NCBI GenBank assembly: GCA_009917695.1
Contig: JAACJG010000003.1
Location: 434,001-498,000, forward strand
Direction of reading: 5' to 3'
Length of the DNA: 64,000 nt
From: Candidatus Rifleibacterium amylolyticum
GTDB lineage: Bacteria > Muiribacteriota > Ozemobacteria > Ozemobacterales > Ozemobacteraceae
In this document: piece by piece, positions 9,163-18,082 of the stretch
Layout: each line of letters opens with the position of its first letter
Position numbering within the stretch: position 1 is the first letter of the stretch
Made by a program: the position numbers and the translations under genes
The notes under the pieces: model-generated
Databases searched by the model: none
Told to the model about the DNA's origin: nothing
Seen by the model: the letters and a program-made list of their open reading frames with translations, nothing else

Positions 9163-11984
9163 AGCGGTCAATCAGTCTCTCGATAATAGCTGCAATCATT
9201 CTGCTCGCTGTAGCGTTCTTGCTGATCATCGGCCTGCAGGAACAGCGCCTGCAAAGCTTGAGCCGCAGCGCCTTCGTAGCCGAAGTTCGCAGCTGGTTGC
9301 CTTTAATGCAAACTCTTATAAATGCCGACAATCTGGCAGCCATAAAGCTGTTGAATGGGCTGAGGCTTCATGGCCGGCTTGACCGCAAGACGATAGATTT
9401 GACCGCATCTACAGTCAGAGAAAGCTTCGGCGATGAGGTCAGGTATCTGATTGCAGACCCTGATCTTAAGGTCTTTGCCGATTCTGGCTTCAGTCAGGAT
9501 GAGAAGGCCGGCTGGCTACAATTCATGCATATATACAAGATGATGAACATGTATGGGCGCCAGGTGATTCCCGACAATATAAGAGAAATGCTTACTGCTA
9601 ATCTTGGTACAGCTTTCAATGCTATCTACATTTATAACTACCTTATGGTATACCAGGGCTATTTTGCTGATCGGGCAGGCTTGATACTGTTTGGCAGCAG
9701 AATGGCTGACCAGATGCCAAAGAATGTGATGAGTCGGTTCAACCGGGATCCTCTCAAAGAACCTTTTGAAAAGAATCTGTGTGGACATTACCTCATTTTT
9801 ATTCCTGAAACAGCCTATGCGAATCTCGAATGGTATCGCAGGAACCAGCGACTGATGCTTAGCTCAGCCAGCAATGTTTTTACCGGTTCACTTGCCGAAC
9901 TGCAAAAAATGCTTGTGCAGACAGGTTTTTCTGCTGCTGCCGAGCAGCTGGTCGTTGAAGCAGCTGCCAGACCCAATGGCATTTTTGCTGTCGCCGGGCA
10001 GGTGTTTTCGTTCTGCACAAATAAGCTCAACGAAAAAACTGCGGCTGATAAACTGTATACCGTTATCGTCACTGACATACCCGGAGATAAATCTGTTGTC
10101 AACAGCGATATTCTCAAGGGCATCATCATTATTTCATTGTTGCTGATCGTTGTGCTTTGTCTCAATAATCTCGAAAATCAACGCTGGTTCTCACTCTCGA
10201 TCTCGTGGCATTTTGCCTGGCTGGCTGCTGCTGCCTGTCTTCTGCCGATTCTGGCCCTGCTTTTTCAAGCTTTTTCACAGGTTCAGGTGCAGGCTTTTAA
10301 GAATCGTTCAGATGCTTTTGACCGTCTTGAAGATCGGATTACTTCTCTTGAACGCGACTATCAAAAGCGCCTGAGTGAGATGTTCTTAACTCTCCAGCTG
10401 TTTCATGAACGTTGTGTTGCCGGAGAAAAGCCGATTGAAGAGCTTTGTGAAGAGTCGATCCCAATGCTTCGTCAGCACTCGATCAGAGAATTCTATGTTT
10501 GCGACCGCAACAGTGATATACAGCTTTACCGTATCAGCAGCCCCCAGCAGGAAAATCTTGACCGCGCCAAGGAAGGCGCGCGCCTGATGCGTCTGCTGGT
10601 GCAGTTTATTCAGCACAACGTCAAATTTGTGTCAGAGGGTGCCAGAATGTCGGTTGGAGACGGCCTGATCATCGAATCGGTCGCTGAAGTGATAGGTCGC
10701 GAGTCCTTATATCATTACGCCCTGCAGCATAATCGCCTGCTTACTTTCAAGGCCTTACACGGCGCTATCTGGCTGGTCAATTTTTTCCAGTATGACGAAA
10801 ACGGAGTTCCGGTTAAGTTTTTTGTTTATGCGGTCAGCCGCGCTCCTTATCAGGAACGCATGGTCGAAAGCTGGGTCAATTCCTGTGCTACCGGCACTCC
10901 GCAACTTCTTCTGGCAAATCAGAATACGTCTTATCGCGAGATATTGACACCGGTCTGGCTTGAGAACCGTCCAGAATTTTCACGTCTGCTGCGGCATCTC
11001 AACTTTGCTGGCGGCGGCTTCAAAAGCGAATATTCAGAAGCTGGGCAGAATTTTCTCATAGCTGGCCGAAGTCTCGATGATATCGACTGGTCGGTTATCG
11101 CGCTTGAAAATATGGACGATAACGGTCAGGGTTTGTCAAGGACGGCAGTTCTGCTGTTTGCTGCAATAGCCTTTCTGGTAATCATCATAACCGTTATCAG
11201 CCGTTATTTTGCCAGCATTTTTCTGTTGCCGGTACGGCAGTTGTCGTCGAGCGTTGCCGCCATGGCCGAGGGAAACTATGATTTACGACTCGATGTCACC
11301 ACTGACGACGAGATCGGCCAGCTGTGTCACAATTTCAACAGCATGGCTGCTGGCCTGAAAGAGAAGGAATATCTCAACCGCTTTCTTTCAGACATCGCGC
11401 GCGAAGCGATCAGCGGTCGCGTCTCACCGCGTGCGACGCGCGTTGAGGGTGCGGTTCTTTTCAGCGATATTCGTAATTTCACGACGATGACCGAACAGAA
11501 AGAGCCAGAAGAAATAGTGCAGATGCTCAACGAGTTCATGACCGAAGCCGAAACAGTGGTTGTCAAACATGGCGGAACCATCGAAAAGTTTATCGGTGAC
11601 GCGATAATGGTTGTGTTTTTACCGGCGCTTGGCTCAGCAGCACCGACAGTTCGCGCAGTTCGCGCGGCTGAAGAACTGCTGGCGGCTATTTCCCTGATGA
11701 ATGATCGGCGTGAGAAGCAGGGTTTGTTCACTATCAACATCGGCGCCGGTATTGCAACCGGTTCACTGTTGATGGGCACTATAGGCAATCAGCAGGGTCG
11801 CCGCGACTATTCGGTTACCGGCAAGACCGTATTGCGGGCGGCCGCCATGGAAAAGTTTACGCGCCAGGTGACCGGCAAAAAGATTGTTATCTGCCCCTCA
11901 TCAGCCGAAATTGCAGCTACAGCTGAAATCAGAGTTAGAAAGCTGTCATTGGCAGACAGCGAAGACGGTTACGAAGTTCTCTAG
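9159..11984 (+). CDS. Membrane-bound class III adenylyl cyclase, C1-like half (Asn/Arg lost)
   Basis: A 941-residue protein with the same architecture as its upstream neighbour: TM about 7-26, extracytoplasmic domain, two membrane segments near 312-330 and 345-365, second sensor region, TM about 660-680, HAMP about 680-735, cyclase domain from about 760. Both metal-binding aspartates are present (D770 in FSDIRNF, D814 in FIGDAIM), as is Lys810. The transition-state Asn is Leu892 and the Arg is Ala896 (TGKTVLRAAAM), so alone it should not be active. The TTG start overlaps the upstream TGA and is preceded by GGGGAGG, indicating translational coupling and equal dosage with the partner. Confidence 0.9.
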   Translation: MKRSISLSIIAAIILLAVAFLLIIGLQEQRLQSLSRSAFVAEVRSWLPLMQTLINADNLAAIKLLNGLRLHGRLDRKTIDLTASTVRESFGDEVRYLIADPDLKVFADSGFSQDEKAGWLQFMHIYKMMNMYGRQVIPDNIREMLTANLGTAFNAIYIYNYLMVYQGYFADRAGLILFGSRMADQMPKNVMSRFNRDPLKEPFEKNLCGHYLIFIPETAYANLEWYRRNQRLMLSSASNVFTGSLAELQKMLVQTGFSAAAEQLVVEAAARPNGIFAVAGQVFSFCTNKLNEKTAADKLYTVIVTDIPGDKSVVNSDILKGIIIISLLLIVVLCLNNLENQRWFSLSISWHFAWLAAAACLLPILALLFQAFSQVQVQAFKNRSDAFDRLEDRITSLERDYQKRLSEMFLTLQLFHERCVAGEKPIEELCEESIPMLRQHSIREFYVCDRNSDIQLYRISSPQQENLDRAKEGARLMRLLVQFIQHNVKFVSEGARMSVGDGLIIESVAEVIGRESLYHYALQHNRLLTFKALHGAIWLVNFFQYDENGVPVKFFVYAVSRAPYQERMVESWVNSCATGTPQLLLANQNTSYREILTPVWLENRPEFSRLLRHLNFAGGGFKSEYSEAGQNFLIAGRSLDDIDWSVIALENMDDNGQGLSRTAVLLFAAIAFLVIIITVISRYFASIFLLPVRQLSSSVAAMAEGNYDLRLDVTTDDEIGQLCHNFNSMAAGLKEKEYLNRFLSDIAREAISGRVSPRATRVEGAVLFSDIRNFTTMTEQKEPEEIVQMLNEFMTEAETVVVKHGGTIEKFIGDAIMVVFLPALGSAAPTVRAVRAAEELLAAISLMNDRREKQGLFTINIGAGIATGSLLMGTIGNQQGRRDYSVTGKTVLRAAAMEKFTRQVTGKKIVICPSSAEIAATAEIRVRKLSLADSEDGYEVL

Positions 11985-11997
11985 GGAAAATAACGCC

Positions 11998-12906
11998 ATG
12001 CAAAATGCTCAACAGCAGTACCCAGGACATTTAATCGCAGTATTTTATATCGCTTTTACGGTTTTAGCCTTTTCATCGATCGAAATTATCGTGAATCCGG
12101 TGCGCAACGACATAGCACCCTTTCTCATGAATTTCTGGCGTTTTTTAGTTGCTGTGCTGATTTTGTTGCCGACACTGCTGTGGAAGCATCGCGCCCGGTT
12201 GCGTGAGTTGCGCCGTGAAGACCTGCGTGATCTCACTTTTTTAGGCTGTTTGAACATCTTGCTGGCCATGGGGGCGCATGCAATATGTATCAAGTATTCG
12301 CGGGCTTCGACCGCGGCTATTCTTATATCAGCCAACCCGCTGGCAACCAACTTTTTTGCCTGGCTGATTCTGCGTGAAGAAATGACCTTGAAACGTATTT
12401 TAGCACTGCTGCTAGGGTTTTCCGGGGTGATACTGATTTCTTTGAAGAGCGATGGCGCGGTTGATACGCCGCTTGGTGTCGGCACCGGAATTGTCGCTTT
12501 AGCCGGTTTTGGCCTTTATACCGTGTTGTCGAAACGCCTGGTGCATAAGCACGGCGGACTGACTGTAATGGTGATCAGTTGTATCCCTGCTCTCACCATT
12601 TATCTGCCATTGTTATATCTGCTCGGTATCGACATTCTGCCACCTTCACACACCTGGCCCAACATTCTGGGCGCAGGAATTCTCGGAACTGGGCTTGGTT
12701 ACATAAGTTTCATGAAGGTGCTTGGCTTCTTGCCGGCCGGCCGCAGCAGCTATCTGTTCTTCTTCAAGCCGCCGGTGGCGATCTTTTTTGCCTGGCTGCT
12801 GCTGGGTGAAAAGATCTCTGAAACAGCTGTCATGGGCACTCTGCTGATAATGGCCGGCATACTCACCGAAATCAAAAGAGCTGGACAAAAACCGCAATCT
12901 GCGTAA
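11998..12906 (+). CDS. DMT-superfamily transporter (EamA family)
   Basis: A 302-residue inner-membrane protein with about ten hydrophobic helices in two EamA repeats; the second repeat carries the usual LLGEKIS near the end, and the first ILREEMT. Family members export or import small metabolites; the substrate cannot be told from sequence. The ATG at 11998 has AGGGAA upstream; the frame is open earlier but would overlap the cyclase gene by about 100 bases. It follows the cyclase stop by 13 bases and may be in the same operon. Confidence 0.88.
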   Translation: MQNAQQQYPGHLIAVFYIAFTVLAFSSIEIIVNPVRNDIAPFLMNFWRFLVAVLILLPTLLWKHRARLRELRREDLRDLTFLGCLNILLAMGAHAICIKYSRASTAAILISANPLATNFFAWLILREEMTLKRILALLLGFSGVILISLKSDGAVDTPLGVGTGIVALAGFGLYTVLSKRLVHKHGGLTVMVISCIPALTIYLPLLYLLGIDILPPSHTWPNILGAGILGTGLGYISFMKVLGFLPAGRSSYLFFFKPPVAIFFAWLLLGEKISETAVMGTLLIMAGILTEIKRAGQKPQSA

Positions 12907-12985
12907 CTTCTTTTGCGTGTGGTTGATGTGCGCTCAATCTTGCCAGAGGACTAGTGGTCTGTCACATTTGAATGTGTGTTTTGTC

Positions 12986-13061
12986 GTCATTGCGAGCGAA
13001 GCGAAGCAATCTCTTTGTCCATGGGATTGCCACGTCGGGCTGACGCCCTCCTCGCAATGAC
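12986..13061. repeat. Extragenic palindromic repeat (copy A of the GTCATTGCGAG family)
   Basis: A 76-base element whose ends are inverted copies (GTCATTGCGAG at the left, CTCGCAATGAC at the right). A longer copy lies at 37285-37400 and shares the left arm, a central segment around AATCTCTTTGTCCATGGGATT, and the right arm. Outside it, CTAG(T) plus TGTCACA-like sequences at about 12951-12966 and 13081-13097 form a second, outer inverted repeat. MITE-like, no coding capacity. Confidence 0.8.
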
Positions 13062-13174
13062 AATGAATCCTATGACTCATGTGTGACAAAGGACTAGAAT
13101 GTTTGGGTGATGAAGCAGTCTCTCGGGTGTTGAATTAATACTTATATTTTGCCTGGAAAAGCAGGGTTCGCATT

Positions 13175-13801
13175 ATGAATAATCGTTTGCGGTTAAGTCT
13201 GTTTTTATTGCTTCTGCTGGCATGTGTATTTGTGCCATCTGAGAAAACCTGGGCACAGCTGCCGCCAAAGATCGACGGGCTGCCGCCATTCCCTGAGACA
13301 GCGCAGTTCGACATCGCTCTGGCAGATATTTATGCTGAGCTTTTTCCCGAAAAAAGCATGGCTTATGTCATCTGCAATCTCTGGTTGACCTGCGACGGCG
13401 TCAACCCGGTTTTGCTGCAACTTGGCGGCGACATTCAGACCATGAAAGTTACTGCGCCTGAAAAAATCAATCTGACCTATGTCTATATAAAGCCTTATCT
13501 GCATCTCGATAATCTGCCGGCCGGCAATTACCAGATCGTATTTACTTATGAAGTGAAGCACGACGGCATAACCAGCACCGGTCTGATATCGGCAGCTGAT
13601 CTGCGTCTTGATGCCGGCTCTTACTGGTATCCGCGCAATGTGGCGCTCGACCCGCATCAGGTTATTCTCAGCCTGGTTACATCGCCAGACTATGCGGTAA
13701 CTTCTAATGCGGCTGTTTACAAAGATGTGCCGAATAACCTCAAGCGTATGCGTCAATTTGTGCTCACCACAGCCGCCACCGATGGCCTGACCCTCGACTG
13801 A
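13175..13801 (+). CDS. Exported protein resembling an M1-peptidase N-terminal domain
   Basis: A 208-residue protein with a clear signal peptide (about residues 1-28, ending near TWAQ). The mature part looks like a beta-sandwich. A YWYPRN motif followed by a strand, VTSPDYAVTSN and a further strand is like the substrate-side N-terminal domain of M1 aminopeptidases, but no HEXXH-containing catalytic domain follows, and the gene stops after TTAATDGLTLD. It may be a free-standing domain or a truncated relative. No frameshifted continuation is visible downstream, where a convergent gene begins. Function unknown. Confidence 0.75.
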   Translation: MNNRLRLSLFLLLLLACVFVPSEKTWAQLPPKIDGLPPFPETAQFDIALADIYAELFPEKSMAYVICNLWLTCDGVNPVLLQLGGDIQTMKVTAPEKINLTYVYIKPYLHLDNLPAGNYQIVFTYEVKHDGITSTGLISAADLRLDAGSYWYPRNVALDPHQVILSLVTSPDYAVTSNAAVYKDVPNNLKRMRQFVLTTAATDGLTLD

Positions 13802-13816
13802 GAACGATCGAGGGTC
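13789..13816. terminator. Hairpin between convergent genes, possible terminator
   Basis: A 9-base perfect stem (13789-13797 with 13808-13816) and 10-base loop spanning the stop codon of the 13175 gene and facing the stop of the 13830 gene. There is no T-run, so intrinsic termination is uncertain. Confidence 0.4.
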
Positions 13817-13829
13817 GGCTGCGGATTGT

Positions 13830-15692
13830 TTACTGGGCGACGACTCTTTGCTCTACCAGCTGGCTGAGCTGGCTTAGCACCTGAACTTCCTTTTCGAGAT
13901 TTCTGTCGCCGATACTTGTTATTTCTTTCTTGAGGTGTGCGCAAAATTTGTCGATGTCTGACTTTGCTGCTGAAGGAACCGCCAGCGCGCGTGCCGGGCG
14001 TTCCCAGTAGCTCCAGCCTGAGCCATCTGTGCTGCTTTCGTTTGCCGGCCCAGTTCGTTTATGGCTGGCAGTGGCGGAATTCTTGATCAGATCGGCGTAG
14101 CGTGCAAGCAGCACACCCTTTCTGATTCCTGCGTCATCAAAGTGTTCAGGCTCTTTTGCTGTGAAAGCGAAAGTGCTGTTTACTTCATCTTCGTGACCGC
14201 TGCGGTCTTCGTAATTAACCGTCAGTGTGATTTCGGGGTTGTCGTTGAGCTTTTCGAGACGCAGCAGAATAATACCGCCGCGCGTGCCATTTTCGTCGGT
14301 TGGCGCCGGGAAAAGCGTTTTTACATGCATGATTCTGCCGGTTGCCATGTCGGCTTCCGGTGAGCCAATAACCTGACTGATTCGGAAACCGGGCGCCTTG
14401 AGGGTAAGTGCCAGGTCAAAAATCATCGGTGTCACCATGAATTCGAATTCATCAGCCAGTCGCTTTTTGAATTCAACCGGTGAGTGCACTGAATAATAAT
14501 TGGCACCACGCACTTTGCTGATAGACCTGATCATCTGTGAATTGAAGTCAACCCCCATGCCGACAAAAGTCATGTGAATTCGGTGCTTTGCCATGTTTTC
14601 TGTTATCGAAAGCAGGCCTGACTCGCTGGTGTCATCGGTGTTGGGCATGGCGTCAGTCAAAAAGATTATGCGGTTCTCGAACTCATCCGGGTTGTTGAGA
14701 GTGAATGGCATCAACAACCGACAACCCTCTTCGAGTCCCTCTTCCATGTTGGTCGCGCCGGTCGGTGAAAGAGCGAGAATGTGCCCTTTGAGCGCCTGCA
14801 TGTCGGTAGTGCCCACCGCAGATACTGGTTTGGCAAGATGTGCCTCATGATTGAACAGAACCATGCCGAAACGATCGTCGGGGCGAAGATGGTCGAGCAT
14901 GGCTGATATCGACTGGCAGGCAGACTCAAGTTTGCTCATTTTTTCTGTTTGCTCGTTCAGGTCGGTTCGTTTTCTGTGCCCACCGTAATAATACTCGTAA
15001 AACGAACTGCTCATTGAGCCTGAAATATCGAGTACTACAACCAGATTCAGCTTTTTGCGGGAAAACTCATCGAGACTCCTGCCCGATTTCAGGCCGACTG
15101 CCAGATAGTGTTCGGTTTCGCCTGACAGCGGGTTTTGGCTGACTGCCGATGACCAGGCCGGCACAAAAAGCTTCCCTGAGCCAGACTGCTCTGAAGAGGA
15201 ACTGCCCGTATCGAAACGATAATCGTAGAAAAGCCCTTCGTAAGTTATGTCTGATGGTTGAGGCAGGTAGCCGGCGGCAATATTCTGACGAAAGTTGTTG
15301 ATATCTTTGGCCCCACCAGTTGAATAGCCGTAGTCGCGAATTGAAGCACGACCCTGATCGGTTATCGAACCGATCATCGGGCCACTCACTGAGGCAAGCA
15401 CGAAAATGATGATGATCGATACAACCGTGCTGAGCCCAAATCCCAGTGCAAAGAGCAGCCTGAAAAATTCGAGAGTCATCCATGCGCTCAAGGTGTAGAA
15501 GAGAATTTCCAAAGATTTTTCGCCAATGTCAGGTTCTACTTCTTTATCCTCGTCTGGTGTCCAGTTATATTGCCAGTCGTCTACGGGTTTTTGTGCGATT
15601 GCATTGCTGGCTGCCGGAACGGCATGCCAGGCGAACAGAACAAGTATGTTAACCAGCAGAGTTGCCAGGAATATTCTTCTTAAATAATACAT
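13830..15692 (-). CDS. von Willebrand factor A domain protein (YfbK-like)
   Basis: A 620-residue membrane-anchored or exported protein. An N-terminal signal-like helix (about 1-30) is followed by two hydrophobic helices near 70-115. A segment DITYEGLFYDY precedes the VWA domain, as in YfbK-type proteins. The VWA domain (about 210-400) has an intact MIDAS motif DISGS plus the downstream Thr and Asp (LSPTGATNMEEGL, FLTDAMPNTDD), so it should bind a divalent cation and a protein partner. The C-terminal third is beta-rich and ends in helices. ATG at 15692 is preceded by AGGAG. Its partner and role are unknown. Confidence 0.85.
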   Translation of the reverse strand: MYYLRRIFLATLLVNILVLFAWHAVPAASNAIAQKPVDDWQYNWTPDEDKEVEPDIGEKSLEILFYTLSAWMTLEFFRLLFALGFGLSTVVSIIIIFVLASVSGPMIGSITDQGRASIRDYGYSTGGAKDINNFRQNIAAGYLPQPSDITYEGLFYDYRFDTGSSSSEQSGSGKLFVPAWSSAVSQNPLSGETEHYLAVGLKSGRSLDEFSRKKLNLVVVLDISGSMSSSFYEYYYGGHRKRTDLNEQTEKMSKLESACQSISAMLDHLRPDDRFGMVLFNHEAHLAKPVSAVGTTDMQALKGHILALSPTGATNMEEGLEEGCRLLMPFTLNNPDEFENRIIFLTDAMPNTDDTSESGLLSITENMAKHRIHMTFVGMGVDFNSQMIRSISKVRGANYYSVHSPVEFKKRLADEFEFMVTPMIFDLALTLKAPGFRISQVIGSPEADMATGRIMHVKTLFPAPTDENGTRGGIILLRLEKLNDNPEITLTVNYEDRSGHEDEVNSTFAFTAKEPEHFDDAGIRKGVLLARYADLIKNSATASHKRTGPANESSTDGSGWSYWERPARALAVPSAAKSDIDKFCAHLKKEITSIGDRNLEKEVQVLSQLSQLVEQRVVAQ

Positions 15693-16277
15693 ATTCTTTC
15701 TCCTTGAACTGAAATCTCTCACCCCGTGTATGGTGGCATTCTGATTTTGCCGGGCGAGCGGAAAGATGCCATTTTTGCCGGTTTGCTGAAACCGGGTCAG
15801 GCTGTTGACTTTCGGGCATTATCGAGAGTTTAAGCCTGGCTTGTGCTGTCAGACTTATGCTCTCTTCTGTGTTACCGTCGGTTTTGCGTTCTCACGGTCT
15901 ATGATGCGCAGTGTAGGCAATGTGCATATCGAGACCGACATCGTTTTCGGACAAAACAAAACCACTTCTGGCAAAGTTGGCCAGTTAACTATAGTTGTTG
16001 GGAGTAATTCGCCACCGCAGAAACAGTCGGTGAGCCGTTTCTGCTGTGACGCGAAGCGTACCTTCGAATTCACCGAAATTCAAAATTAGCTTCGTGGTTC
16101 TGAACCTGTATGCAATATAGTCCTAAAATTTGATATGCCAAGTAAGGAAATTTTCCGCAAAAACGAGCCTAAAATTCCCATTATCTTATGCACGCCTAAA
16201 TACCCTCTTTTTGTCTGCGTGCTTTCTGTTATCTTATCTTCCCGTTATAGAAAATATATAAACGCTCATTCAAAAAT

Positions 16278-16408
16278 GCGAGGCGAGAAGACGGGATTGC
16301 TTTTTCGTAAGCTTGTGACGAACGTAGTGAGGAATCGCTGGAGAAAAAGCAACCCGGCTGATAGGCCGAGCTTCAGAAAGCGAATTAATCAATGAGCTCT
16401 TGTATAGG
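16278..16408. repeat. Structured intergenic repeat, copy 1
   Basis: About 130 bases closely matching 28130-28252. Both contain an inverted repeat in which GACGGG-TTGCTTTTTC pairs with GAAAAAGC-CCCG, an inner block GTAAGCTTGTGA, the segment AATCGCTGGAGAAAAAGC, and the ending CAATGAGCT-TTGTATAG. Internal differences keep the stem. It could be a mobile repeat or a structured RNA. No coding sense. Confidence 0.75.
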
Positions 16409-16437
16409 ATTCTGCGACCCTGTACGTGCAGAATGAC
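16407..16437. repeat. Short hairpin repeat (GGATYCTGCGAC family), copy 1
   Basis: A 7-base stem (16409-16415 with 16428-16434) inside a sequence of the form GGAT(T/C)CTGCGAC...GCAG(A/G)ATGAC. The same form occurs at 49279-49315, there with an 8-base stem. Extragenic repeat of unknown role. Confidence 0.55.
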
Positions 16438-16504
16438 CGGGAATGCAATCTCATCCTGTGCGCAGGCGCAGTATCCAGGATCGACTTCTCGCCGGAATTA
16501 CTAC

Positions 16505-17278
16505 TCAGCGGCGGCGTGGTGGTGGCGGGGTGGTAAAGTTGCCGTTGTCTGAGTCGGGTACATAATGGTAGTCGCGGCGATATCTGATCGGACTGTCTGG
16601 CCATTCGTATCTGATGTTAACCAGCTGCGCTGCAAAATTTTCGGGTTCGAACGAGGTTGTGCGAACCGGAGAATAGCTGCCTTCACCATAGCCAGTTCCA
16701 GCCTGCTCGCTCATTTTTCTGGCGCTGGGGCTCATTCTGTCTTCTTTGAGATATTCTATCGGAGGTTCGTAATAACGTTCTCTGAAAGCAGCTACTTTAA
16801 TCCAGCCGATCTGCGAATAGTCGCCCATGCGGCCGGCATAAGAATCATCATCGCTGGTGAAATAAAAGCGCTGAACTTTTGAATACGATGAGCGCCAGCC
16901 ATCAAAGTTGCCGGTCTGGCCAGGATTAAGCACATACATGCTTTCGCTCGGGCGGTTGTAAGATCTTTCCCCGCTGATTATGTTACGGCCATCGACAGAG
17001 ATTGACAGAGCAACGCGGCCATGCCAGTTGTTTCTGACTCTGATCGTATAGCGTTCTCCCTGCCTTGCTTCGACAAACATGCTGGAGCCGTCGCGACGGC
17101 CTGTATATGACAACAGACCGCGGTCATCGCCGATTATATCGACATCAATGATGTTTGCGGGCCATCTGACATAGTCCGGTTCTCTTATAAAATCAGGCTT
17201 TCTGGCATCGGTTGCGCTGGTAGATACAAGCAATATACAGATAAGAATAGTTCCCAGAACTGCTGTGCGCATTTTCAT
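16505..17278 (-). CDS. Exported protein of unknown function
   Basis: A 257-residue protein with a signal peptide (about 1-23). The mature part is rich in Arg, Tyr, Ser and Asp and looks beta-structured: a stretch around NNWHGRVALSISVDGRN and then YNRPSESMYVLNPG resembles a small beta-sandwich domain that presents a polypeptide loop. The C-terminus is low complexity with prolines and arginines. ATG at 17278 is preceded by GGGAGG. I do not recognise a specific family; no catalytic motif is seen. It stands alone between an extragenic repeat and a divergent nitroreductase. Confidence 0.7.
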   Translation of the reverse strand: MKMRTAVLGTILICILLVSTSATDARKPDFIREPDYVRWPANIIDVDIIGDDRGLLSYTGRRDGSSMFVEARQGERYTIRVRNNWHGRVALSISVDGRNIISGERSYNRPSESMYVLNPGQTGNFDGWRSSYSKVQRFYFTSDDDSYAGRMGDYSQIGWIKVAAFRERYYEPPIEYLKEDRMSPSARKMSEQAGTGYGEGSYSPVRTTSFEPENFAAQLVNIRYEWPDSPIRYRRDYHYVPDSDNGNFTTPPPPRRR

Positions 17279-17434
17279 GGCTCTGCCTCCCACAAATTTC
17301 GTTTACTATATTCTAAACGTATCTGTTTCATCCCGGATTCAAAACTTTTCAAACATAGCATTTTATGGCTGGTGAATCAGGTGAAACATTATGTTAAAAT
17401 TTTAAAAGCTAAAATCTTGTTGGAGGGTCTAAGT

Positions 17435-18058
17435 ATGGAATTTAACGAACTGGTATTTGCGCGTCGAACTGTTAGAAGATTCAGTCAGGAGCCTGTCAGA
17501 CAGGCTGTTCTCGAGAAAATTCTCAAAGCTGGTCTGGCTGCGCCAAGTCCAAACAATTCTACGCCCTGGTCCATCAGTGTCGTTACCAATGGAGAAGTCA
17601 TCCAGAAGATGCGCCATGCGGTGAATGAGCGGCTGGATCTGATGTTTGCGACCGTTGAGCCTGATCATAAGCAGGTTCTTGACAAGGTTAAGGTTTTTTC
17701 TACAGTGTTTGCCAATGCGCCTGTTGTACTGGCCATTTTCAGCCGACCTTACCATGCTCCGGTTCATGATTTGCTTGCAGATACCAATATTTCGCCTGAG
17801 CAGATGAGCGAATTGCGCAGACATCCTGAGCTTCAGGCTACAGGTGCTCTGGTGCAGAATATTCTGCTTGCTGCCGCCGAAGAAGGTCTTGGCTCATGCT
17901 GGATTTCAGGTGCCCTGGTAGCTCGCCGCGAGCTTGAATCGATTCTCGGCGCCAAAGACATGCATCTTGAAACTCTGGTCGCTCTCGGTCATCAGGAAAG
18001 CCAGCCACACCCGAAAGAACCTCTCGATCTCGAACTCTACGTTAACTATATTCCCTAG
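17435..18058 (+). CDS. Nitroreductase-family flavoprotein
   Basis: A 207-residue FMN-dependent oxidoreductase of the nitroreductase family. The N-terminal ARRTVRRFSQEPV gives the phosphate-binding arginines, APSPNNSTPW the second FMN loop, and GLGSCWISGAL the C-terminal FMN-contacting loop. Such enzymes use NAD(P)H to reduce nitro compounds, quinones or other substrates; the true substrate is unknown. The ATG at 17435 follows GGAGGG by 7 bases, better than the earlier in-frame start. Monocistronic. Confidence 0.88.
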   Translation: MEFNELVFARRTVRRFSQEPVRQAVLEKILKAGLAAPSPNNSTPWSISVVTNGEVIQKMRHAVNERLDLMFATVEPDHKQVLDKVKVFSTVFANAPVVLAIFSRPYHAPVHDLLADTNISPEQMSELRRHPELQATGALVQNILLAAAEEGLGSCWISGALVARRELESILGAKDMHLETLVALGHQESQPHPKEPLDLELYVNYIP

Positions 18059-18082
18059 GCGTAAAAGCAGTTCTTTTCTGTA

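Larger units (their letters stand above)
15693..16504. other. Long intergenic region with two repeat elements and no convincing gene
   Basis: About 810 bases. The part 15805-16089 (plus) is an open frame of 94 codons starting with TTG; its second half reads like beta strands, but there is no ribosome binding site or recognisable homology, so I do not call it. From 16278 a structured repeat shared with 28130-28252 begins, followed by a small hairpin repeat at 16407-16437. Confidence 0.6.

Noticed and set aside
15805-16089. 94-codon open frame in the long intergenic region
   Set aside because: TTG start, no ribosome site, no recognisable family; left as uncertain non-coding DNA.
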